A stretch of DNA of 64,000 nt from Taenia hydatigena (Eukaryota > Platyhelminthes > Cestoda > Cyclophyllidea > Taeniidae), in NCBI GenBank assembly GCA_036345935.2, contig JADWOT020001375.1, positions 45,001 to 109,000 on the forward strand, given 5' to 3'. The first letter of the stretch is position 1. Every line of letters begins with the position of its first letter. Under the pieces are notes generated by a model. It did no database searches. It saw only the letters and a list, made by a program, of their open reading frames with translations, and was not told the DNA's origin. Of the stretch, positions 25,601 through 33,659 are shown in pieces. Both the position numbers and the translations under genes were made by a program.

Positions 25601-26206
25601 ATTTTTTCGGCACTCGGTGAAAGAGCATTTGTTCCACATTGATTTCCACAGACAAGATGCAAGTGCACACCAGCTCTCCTCAAGACGACAATATACTCTG
25701 ATAGATCAAATGGAAGCCATTGCCTTCCCTTCAGCGATAAAAAGCTAGCCATTGAAAGCGATTTGTCCTTAACCCGCCAATATTACAGACTTAGTCCTGA
25801 AATTTAAAATACTTCCCACTGCGCCGTTTAATAAAGGGAAATCTGTACTTACGATGCTGAAAAATGGTGCTTCGACATAATTTTGTCGTAACTGTAACCG
25901 AAAATCTTTTTCTGGCCAGAGGGAAAGTAGAGTCCAGCTGAGTTGTGTCCAATACCACCCCTTTTAGAAGTTTAAATGTTTGGGCCGCAATGCTGTTATC
26001 CGATGGACAGCTCAGTCATGTCACAGTTATCCGCCAATCACAAACCGCGAATCCATGATGTATCGCAAAAGTCATGGAAAGAAGGGGGAGTAAACAGTTG
26101 ATGTGTCTTTGTCAAAAAGTACTGACGTGTCTAGGCAATGAGTACGATGTGAAGGAACCACTAGTGAGGGTATCTGCAAATGCGTAAATATATTAACAAA
26201 GACGTC

Positions 26207-26279
26207 GGTTCCGTGGCCTAATGGATAGGGCGTCTGACTACGGATCAGAAGACTGTGGGTTCGAGTCCCGCCGGAGCCG
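26207..26279 (+). tRNA. tRNA-Arg, anticodon ACG
   Basis: A complete 73-nt cloverleaf can be folded. The acceptor GGTTCCG pairs with CGGAGCC (one T-G wobble). The D-stem GCCT pairs with GGGC around loop AATGGATA. The anticodon stem TCTGA/TCAGA encloses loop CT-ACG-GA. The T-stem GTGGG pairs with CCCGC (one wobble) around TTCGAGT, and the discriminator is G. The A box (TGGCCTAATGG) and B box (GGTTCGAGTCC) for RNA polymerase III are intact. There is no intron. Downstream there is no run of four or more Ts close by, only CTTTATTT, so termination may be weak or use a non-canonical signal. It would read CGN Arg codons after A34-to-inosine conversion. It sits inside copy B; its counterpart in copy A is dead. 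Confidence 0.93.
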
Positions 26280-26650
26280 TAAAACTCCTTTATTTCTCCT
26301 GCTGCATGTAGTAGCACCATGCCTGTCCAACTATGGATTGCATCAGGAGGGATGGATGTGACACCTGCTTCGATGCTTGAAGGAAGGGGCAGTAAATCGA
26401 GCTAAAATGGGGAAAGTGGAATGTCATCATGCTTGGTGAGAGGCTAGAATCCATAACATCCGCGTTATTAGAACGTCGCCTCAACCTACTGATATGCCTC
26501 ATCACCACAAATCCTTTACCCTCATTTCTCTTTTGCTTTCTCACTACCAAATCCTTCCCACTACTTTTCCTCTGCACTCACTCCCTTATATTCACATCTT
26601 TTGTGCTCCTCATTCCTCTTCTCCTACTCATCCGCTCCTGTTGCTAACCT
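26280..26650 (+). repeat. Pyrimidine-rich tail downstream of the tRNA, copy B
   Basis: Aligns with 15,036-15,400, 28,661-29,040 and the inverse of 29,600-29,990. Close to the tRNA it keeps 'ttatttctcctgctgcatg', 'tagtagcaccatgcctgtcc', then 'catcatgcttggtgagagg' and 'cgcgttattagaacgtcgcc'. A 72-codon ATG-started frame (26,429-26,647) begins at the same aligned position as in copies A and C. Confidence 0.75.
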
Positions 26651-27069
26651 CCCTCCTTCGAACAGATGCCATGCTTCGCCGTTATGACACATGGAATGAA
26701 ATGTGATAGATGAGGTGTGACCAGCGGCGTCGCTTATTGCACCATTGGACAAGGAAGAAGTACGAAACAAGGTTTTAGCAGTCTCCGTAGCTGAGGGGTC
26801 AGAGCACTTGTGAACTTGTTGAGTTTTGCCCACCTCATTGCCACGGCCTCGTAATGCCTTGTTTCCTTAGCACCTACCCGCTCTAGTATCGTGCACTCAC
26901 ACCACATCCAAACTGATGGATCGAATGCGTAGATGGGTGGGTAGGTAGATTATTTAATGCTATTTCGTTTTTTTGCAGAAATTAGGTTCATGGGAAGCTG
27001 ACATGTGAAATTTTAAGTCAAAATAAATTCTAGGCTGTACATTTGGGGTTCTAAAGCATTCCTAGACAT

Positions 27070-27415
27070 AACAATCCAGATATATTAGTGAATAGGCTGA
27101 GTGTTTTCAGTGGATGCCTGCTAGCAAGGATTCCATGATGCAGAAAGCGTATCACCATTCACAAATTTCGCGCACTGCTAATTTATTTATGTCTCGCATT
27201 CACATTGGCAGATGCTGCTCAGAGCACCCGCATGCGTTCATTTTCCATTGATTTAGGGCAGCAATCAGGAATTGAATGTTTGTTCGTTAACATTAGTCTT
27301 GGTTGAACGGTGAAACGATTTATTCCTTTTTGTGTTTGGCACGGATCTACTAACATTTAATTTGATCGTGGTCTTGCAAGCATTCTGTAATTGATGGTCG
27401 CACCTTAATGTTCGT
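27070..27415. other. Extra ~345 bp in copy B
   Basis: In copy A 'ctaaagcattcgtattctga' continues directly into 'acagtttcagaaagccacaa'. In copy B the same two flanks ('ctaaagcattcctagaca' and 'aacagtttccgaaagtagca') are about 345 bp apart. The extra piece shows no open frame or terminal inverted repeat to me. It is an indel between the copies, direction unknown. Confidence 0.6.
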
Positions 27416-28189
27416 CTAAGGGCTGAACAGTTTCCGAAAGTAGCAACACTGTTGCAATGCTTGCCTGAATGCGCCTTTTAAGTGCGAGGTAATCAGTGAC
27501 CACGAGGGGGTTAGTGGAGGGAGCATCATCTTCAACTGAGCATGAAGCGTAATCTGAATGAGATCAGCCTCGATCACTCTTTTCCCTGCCTATGTGATCA
27601 TTGCACTCAATACGAAGGCCTAAGGATCAAGGCTAAAGATGAGATACCAATCGTATTACACTGACAGCTGAGATGGTGGAACACTACTCATTACAGAATC
27701 CCTTATTTAGCCACGGTTCGTCAGAAATGCATAGCGCATGGCTAAAAAAAATACTCAGTACATCAAATTCTAGCATTTGTGGGAATTCGCTTCTACATTG
27801 TGGGGTCGATACCCTAAATAGGGTACAAAAACCAGGTCGATGACACACCCTGGCGAAGATTGCTTAATGCAAGTAAAATTGACTTACCCGCAGATGCCCC
27901 ACAGTAGCCGCTCTCAAGACGTGCGCATGTATGTAGTGATCGGACCTTGTTGCATGCACCCGAAGGTGAAAGCAATGGAGCGACATAAGATGGGACAAAT
28001 TGGAATGAAACTGGAAAATTGTATTCCGCAAAATAAAAGATATTTTTGAAGTGGACTCTGAACTGCATAAGGCAAGAAACTGCTAACCTACTCCATACAT
28101 TTCTTTCCATTAAATCGTGTGATCAAGGGCTTGTTATTGGTGACACTATCTGAGAACAATCAAAGCAACCGCTTGCTTGTCATTCACTT

Positions 28190-28587
28190 ACTTCGGCCTG
28201 CATGCTGCCCAGGTAGGTGCTTTTCCAAGGCACGTGTGTCTCAGCGCTTCTCAAAATCCCGAATGCTGACCACCACATAATGGTATCGTCACCGCTATTA
28301 CCACCACGGCAGATGTGATGACCACCACTCCTCCTCACCGCCCGTTTGTCGCCGGCTGGCATGTACGCTTCAGAAGGCATCTACAGCAAACGCAACTACT
28401 TTCACTGCTACAGGCACCACTGGAAGCAGAAGTGGTTTGTACTTACGAAAACATTAGCGCTATTGCATTACCGTTGCAAAGAGTGGATCGGTTGGAGGAG
28501 GAATTGTGCTGCTTAATTGCAGAAGCAACAGCAGGTGATGATGGTGATGGAAGAGAGGAAGAGGTAAAAAGAGAAAATGGGCTCGAT
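28190..28587 (+). repeat. tRNA-upstream block, copy C
   Basis: The 270 bp upstream of the ruined tRNA at 28,588 align with the region upstream of the intact tRNA-Arg(TCG) of copy D (inverse of 30,068-30,330). Shared pieces are 'gtcgccggctgg', 'ggcatctacagcaaacgcaa', 'agaagtggtttgtacttacg' and 'gcattaccgttgcaaagagt'. These flanks are not evident in copies A and B, so C and D form a closer pair than either with A/B, at least upstream. The far left piece (28,193-28,248) has an additional inverted match at 32,378-32,437. Confidence 0.7.
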
Positions 28588-28660
28588 GAACCCGCGGCCT
28601 AATGGATAGGGCATCTGACTACGGATCAATAGATTTTGGTCTAGAATACCGCCAAAGCCG
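28588..28660 (+). pseudogene. tRNA-Arg pseudogene (copy C)
   Basis: The D-arm (GCGGCCTAATGGATAGGGC) and anticodon loop CT-ACG-GA are recognisable. The acceptor stem no longer pairs (GAACCCG against CAAAGCC), the anticodon stem is broken on the 3' side (TCAAT instead of TCAGA), and the T-arm has lost its TTC (ggtctagaataccg in place of ggttcgagtcccg), so the B box is gone. It is very unlikely to be transcribed or to fold. Confidence 0.85.
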
Positions 28661-29040
28661 TAGGGAATCTCCATCTCCTCCTCTGCTTGCAGTGGCACCA
28701 TGTATGTCTAGCAGGGAACTGCATCAATAGGGATGTACGTACTATTTACTTTGTCGCTAGGTGGAGGGAGGCAATAAATCGACCAAAATTGGGGGGTGGG
28801 AAGTTATCATGCCTGGTGAGCGGCTTAAATCCTCGATGCCTACGTTATTAGGGCGACGTCATAACCTGCCAACCTGCCTCACCACCACCACCACCACCAC
28901 CACCACCAATCCTCTACTCTCATTTTTCCTTCATTCTCTCACTACAAATTGCTTCCCACTCCCATACCTTCACACTCCCTCATATTCCCTCCTAATGTCT
29001 CCATGCCTTCTTCCCCTCGCCACATTCTCCTTAGCGCAAA
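28661..29040 (+). repeat. Pyrimidine-rich tail, copy C
   Basis: Aligns with the tails of copies A and B: 'cttgcagtggcaccatgta', 'catcatgcctggtgagcgg', 'tacgttattagggcgacgtc', followed by a C/T-rich run. An ACC microsatellite has expanded within it at 28,880-28,908. A frame of 98 codons (28,761-29,057) passes through the shared ATG position. Confidence 0.75.
28880..28908 (+). repeat. (ACC)n microsatellite
   Basis: About nine uninterrupted ACC units inside the tail of copy C. The aligned positions in copies A and B carry only two to three units, so the expansion is specific to this copy. Confidence 0.9.
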
Positions 29041-29044
29041 AAGC

Positions 29045-29500
29045 AGTGCCTAACTAAGTACTGCTCTCGCTGACCGGCGACAAGCTGGACAACATTCGAT
29101 GAAATGGGAGTCATGGGAAATCCTGGTGCCTGTTTGTCGCTGAGAATAAGTTCTGCGAAATGCACGAGCAATCATTCATTCTCTTTATTCACCTTTTCAT
29201 CTAATCGTCTATTCTTTAGTATTCTCATCTGCTCATCTACTTTATTACCTGCTTATAAATATGTGTGATTGATTGCCCATTCAATTCCATCCTCGAATCA
29301 CAATTGGACTCTGCCACTTCTCTCTTTTCTAGCCAGTAGCCTCAGGACGATGCGCATTTGACTTCACGTTCTGCGAATGTTCGACAGGTGTGTTTGCCGC
29401 TGGGATGAGTGAGCTGCAAAAGATCGATAACGCTGAATTTGCATATGAATGAAATAACGCCTGCTCTTCTCTGCTCTGCCGTATTATGCCTCATCCCTCA
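29045..29500. other. Spacer between copies C and D
   Basis: No gene or RNA was recognised. It separates the plus-oriented copy C from the minus-oriented copy D. Confidence 0.5.
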
Positions 29501-30330
29501 ACCATTCATCAGTCACTGCAACCGACCCATCAACTCACAGATTCGCACCGTCAGTCTAGTGTGGTATGAGTGACCAGCAGTAGAGGCACGCCAAATGCGC
29601 TAATTTATCCAGTCACACCTTAACTACCATATAAGTCATTCCATATCTCACCGCGGCAAAGCATAGCACCTGATTGGAGGAGAGGGGTTAGATGCAAAAT
29701 TGAGTCAGGAAGTAAGTGCGAAGGTAAATGCGTGGGAAATAGGCGATGGTAGGGGGGGTGGAGGGGAATGAAGAAGGAAGGAAACTGGTGGTGGAGGGGT
29801 GTTCTATTAAGTTCGGCATTGTCCTAATAGTGTGAATGCCGAGGATTCGAGGCTTTCACTGGACATGCTAATAATTTAATCTCTTCCTTTCTAGTGCAAT
29901 TGACTGTCTCTTCCCCTCTAATGCCTTCTTGTTTTAGTCGTTGCTGGACAGATGCGGTGCCACTACAAGCAGCGGAGGAAATAAGGTAATGTTGCGGTCC
30001 CGACGGGACTCGAACCCGTAGTCTTCTGATCCGAAGTCAGACGCCTTATCCATTAGGCCACGAGACCAACAGCTGCTACTTTTCCTTTCAGCTCCCCTTC
30101 TTCCTCATCATTGCCATCCGCTGTAGTCAAGCCCTACACCTCCTTCTTATATCAGTCTATTCTTTGCAACTGTAATGCGGTGGTTTCAGCACTTCCGTAT
30201 GTACAAACAACTTCTACTTTTAATGACGCCATGGCAGTGGTTAAGGCTGCGCTTGCGGTAGATGCCTTGTGAAGCAGGCGTTCCAGCCGACGACGAGCAA
30301 GGGGAGCGAGTGGTGGTTCACTAAGTGACC
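29500..30330 (-). repeat. tRNA-Arg-bearing repeat, copy D (inverted)
   Basis: Read on the minus strand it has the same order as copy C: the upstream block (30,330-30,068), tRNA, then a tail. The tail keeps 'ttatttcctccgctgc', 'tagtggcacc', 'catgtccagtgaaagcct' and 'cacactattagg'. Further on it resembles copies A/B at 'tgctatgctttgccgcggtg' (A/B: 'tgccatgcttcgccgtta') and 'cactcataccacactagac' followed by 'tgatgggtcggt'. Copy D thus spans the junction of both halves of the family. Confidence 0.75.
29995..30067 (-). tRNA. tRNA-Arg, anticodon TCG
   Basis: On the minus strand a full 73-nt cloverleaf folds. The acceptor GGTCTCG pairs with CGGGACC (one T-G wobble), and D-stem GCCT pairs with AGGC around AATGGATA. 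The anticodon stem TCTGA/TCAGA encloses CT-TCG-GA, T-stem ACGGG pairs with CCCGT around TTCGAGT, and the discriminator is G. A and B boxes are consensus-like. No intron is present. As with the ACG gene, no T-run of four lies immediately downstream (ATTACCTTATTTCC). It reads CGA and possibly other CGN Arg codons. It is convergent with copy C, whose tRNA is dead. Confidence 0.94.
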
Positions 30331-30334
30331 CTGA

Positions 30335-33300
30335 CTTTCAGCATTATTAACCAGACCCCACGTGCCGCTTTCTTCTCTCGCCGCAAGACTCATTAGTCGC
30401 GGCCCAGAAAATGGGCGCTTCCGACCAAGGAATATTACACTGGCCTCTGCTCTGCCTGTCCGGCGGGCCATATTTGCACCACGGAAGTCTTTCCGATTCC
30501 GGCAACTGTGCGCAGAAGTGAACCAATCTGAATACCATGCTGATCCTTAGCCTGTCATTTGCACGGATTTTTTAAATTTATTACCTACTTAATTACCCAA
30601 CCAACCGAATTGGAGGCAAGGGAGATAAGCACATCACTGCTCCTAAAAACGCGGAAGACTTGACCATTTTCGTTGTCTCTTTGCTGGTACAAAGTGTAAT
30701 TTTGATTGTGCTTTATTCTCGCACAAATCACGTCCTATCGACTCCAGTTCATCATACTAGGCCAGCTAACGAGGTCTATTCGGTCGTCAACTCGTTGATA
30801 TGGCGATCAGCGTAGAGGCGTTGGAGCCACCAAGGCCTTTAGGAGATTCTAAGGGGCGTTTCACCTCATTCGACTTATTTCCTGCCCGTTGAAAGTGACT
30901 GCAATAACTACTATCTGACAGGACGCGAAAGACCCCAAGGTGACTAGCGGACCCTACCTACCGAAGTGTAAAGGACTCACCAGAGGATAACACAGTCATA
31001 CTCGCAATGCATGCAGCGTTTCTTCAGAAGCCTGATTCGATTGATAATACAGCCCATACACTTTTAGCGTAACAACACTTCTTTACGCAAGCAGGCTACA
31101 GTAGGATCGTTTCTTATTTGCTGGAGACTGATTGGCAAATGCAGCATTTGGAGCTATAAATTGAAACATACGTTCCTTTTTCGACATCATGTGTTGATAA
31201 AGAGTTAAGGAAGAGGCCGAAATATATGATGTTGTAGAGTTACTCGGATTCAAATGTGATTAGAAAGCGTCGATTGGAATCCAACTGCTCCTCCTCATGT
31301 CAAAGAACTTCGAAACCGTCTTGGTAGGGGATGTGAGAAAAGTAGCTAACAAAGACATTTGTGATGCGCAATTTATTTAAATGTGCTGACACCTAGAAGT
31401 GAGAATTGAGACGTAGAAATAATCCACCTCCATAATCAGTTGGCCGTATGAAGATTAATCAGGTCGGAGGCGCTAAGGTAGCTGCACACCTTTGAAACCA
31501 TTCCAGGCGGTGCACCAGTGATTTTACGTTGTGAGCCATTTCACACCAGCCATTATTGGAGTAAGCCAGTGTGGATTTAATGTCCATCAAAGATGCAAAG
31601 CCTTAAATAATTGGTACTATGGAGGTGTCAGCGCATTGCTGCAAAGTCACCTGGTCACCACAATTACCGGATTTACTATTGTCTACCCGTTACAAAAGCA
31701 GCGAAATAAAATGGAACCTCAGAAGCCCTAATGCGCATTACAAACTCACTAGAGCAATGGCATCCACACCATTGTCTGTTCACTGCTAATAAGCAATCAC
31801 GTGGTCTGACGCAACCGTTCCTCAAATGGCTGTTGGCAGATAGATTTGTCTAATGTGCATCGATCAAATCATCGGAGAGTGGATAAAGTATTGCCGTGTG
31901 AAATAAGTACATGCGGCTTCCAAAAGGCAATTCATTCTGATAAGTTTATTTATTTTAGGTCGTGCGATCCAAAACTTGAACATGACTAGAAGTCAACGAA
32001 AAAAGGAAAGCCATTGAGTCTGTGCGGACTAAGTCTGACTGTGTCACCATGTTACAAGTCGTTGTCGTTTTACGCGCTACCATCGAAATTCAATCACCCG
32101 TTTCCTGTGGCTATAATGGTCTGTATATCTTCTCAGAAGTGTTGGTTTTGCTAGTACGAACAAAACAAAGGCAAGGAAATGTGTAAATTCATGGCAACCT
32201 ATCACACAAACATAGTGCTAAAGAATTAGTCTTCTCATGCACGACAACTTCAACAATTGGGTGTCGGCAGAAATCGCATGCCTTCCCACAACATGCTGTG
32301 CATCGACCACGCAGCAATAACCATTCGTGTGGCTTGAGTGCATGCGTTCGATGCAAGAAGAATAAGTAGACCAGGAAGCGTTGAGACACACGTGCCTCGG
32401 AAAAGTACCTACCTGGGCAGCATGCAGGCCGGAGGGGTTGTGTGTGGGCACGTGATGCACTGTAGATGCCGACTTTTACGGTGTATCAGTCACGTACAAA
32501 AGGCCAACGAAGCTTACAGCCGAGATCTATCTGCTCGATAGAATTTGATGAAATGCGAATGTGTTTAGGGAAGACCTCTCGATAATAGCGAGGGTTACTG
32601 TATCATCACTGAATACTTGCCCAATGAGAGGAAGACGTGACTTGCCTAAATAATATGTGACAGTGGCGTCTTTGTGTTTTTGCAAAGCACGTTAGTAGCA
32701 TTTCCTACACGCTCAATTTTTCTAGTTGGCTCACGATTAACAATGGATTAATTTTTAATAGTCATGTAGCATCTCCGTCTCTACCCACTGGTCCTTAGGC
32801 GAAAGTGCTTGAGGTCTTGCAGGCAGGCGCTTCTGCTCCTCCGCATAGGTTGGGTTTGTCTTTACTTCTCGGATGTCATCTCCTCATCATGCATCAAACA
32901 ACTTTGTTAAGGCTTTGCATTCGAGGTCTATTTCATTGGACCATTGAAATGTGAAGCAGTGAAAATGCTTTGCTACGGTGTTTTGAGCAATATAATGCGC
33001 CTTCTCTTTAGCAGTACGTCAGTAATTTCAACCAAAATTAGATGGTCTTCTTTCAACTTCTTCTAAGGGTGGTTATTCTTAGCAATTGAATAAATCCCTT
33101 CATAGCAAATAAGATAAAATCCAAAAGCAAAATCTGATCGTTTTCCTCCCATCCTTATTGCATGTTGCTATGTCGCTTTGAATGGTTTGATGCCGAATAG
33201 CAGCGCCATTCATCTCAGTTCTCTCAAGGTAACTTTCAGTGCGGATTAAATATCACTTCTGAAATAGGTATTCAGGAGGGCATTCTTGATGTTTAGGACT

Positions 33301-33580
33301 ACCTATCCCGTTGCTCCTTTGACATCCCCTAAGCCTCGAACCCAACCATAACTCTACCTCACTCATGCACTCAGAAGTGGTGTAATATTATAGAATTAGA
33401 TGGCTTTCCTTGCACTGTTTGCAATTCCAGCCCAATTGAATGTAAACGGAGGCCTCTTACTCGTCTTCAGAATGCCTTTTCTTTGATAAAGGTGGATCCA
33501 TTAAGTAGACTTAGCGACCGAAGTTAATTAATCAGTCGGTGCGATTTCACAAATGCATACGTCGTCCTTTTAGAGGGAAA
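30335..33580. other. Mostly non-coding sequence, no supported gene
   Basis: The one repeat seen is a ~60-bp block at 32,378-32,437 ('cacacgtgcctcggaaaagt', 'acctacctgggcagcatg'), which is the inverse of 28,193-28,248. Open frames are short and overlap on both strands. No motif or RNA was recognised elsewhere. Confidence 0.5.
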
Positions 33581-33583
33581 CGG

Positions 33584-33656
33584 ATCCTGGTGGTCTAATG
33601 GATAAGGCGTCGATTTCCAGAGCCGAAGATGGCGGGTTCGAGTCCCGCTCAGGATG
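33584..33656 (+). tRNA. tRNA-like gene with CCA anticodon (nominally Trp) on an Arg-like body
   Basis: Seven acceptor pairs form (ATCCTGG with TCAGGAT, one wobble). The D-stem GTCT pairs with AGGC around AATGGATA, the T-stem GCGGG pairs perfectly with CCCGC around TTCGAGT, and the discriminator is G. The anticodon loop is TT-CCA-GA, but its stem is weak (TCGAT against GCCGA: three pairs, one A-C mismatch, one wobble). CCA would be a tryptophan anticodon. However, the D-arm (TCTAATGGATAAGGCGTC) and T-arm match the arginine tRNAs in this window, and the A1-T72 end with discriminator G is not typical of tRNA-Trp. It could be an Arg-derived gene with an altered anticodon, a pseudogene, or a tRNA-derived repeat. 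The B box is intact. No T-run terminator is adjacent. Confidence 0.75.
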
Positions 33657-33659
33657 AAT

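Larger units (their letters stand above)
22635..28060 (+). repeat. Segmental duplication, copy B
   Basis: Counterpart of 9,975-16,335 (anchors listed there). It differs from copy A by lacking most of the 10.9-12.27-kb segment, by an extra ~345 bp at 27,070-27,415, and by retaining an intact tRNA-Arg gene. The left and right junctions show no obvious terminal repeats or target-site duplications. Right-end homology fades after 'cgacataagatgggacaaat' near 27,985, matching 'tgacatgaaatggaacaaat' near 16,262. Confidence 0.85.

Noticed and set aside
33325..33350. Possible B-box-like 'cctcgaaccc' on the minus strand as another tRNA
   Set aside because: No D-arm, anticodon stem or acceptor pairing could be found around it.
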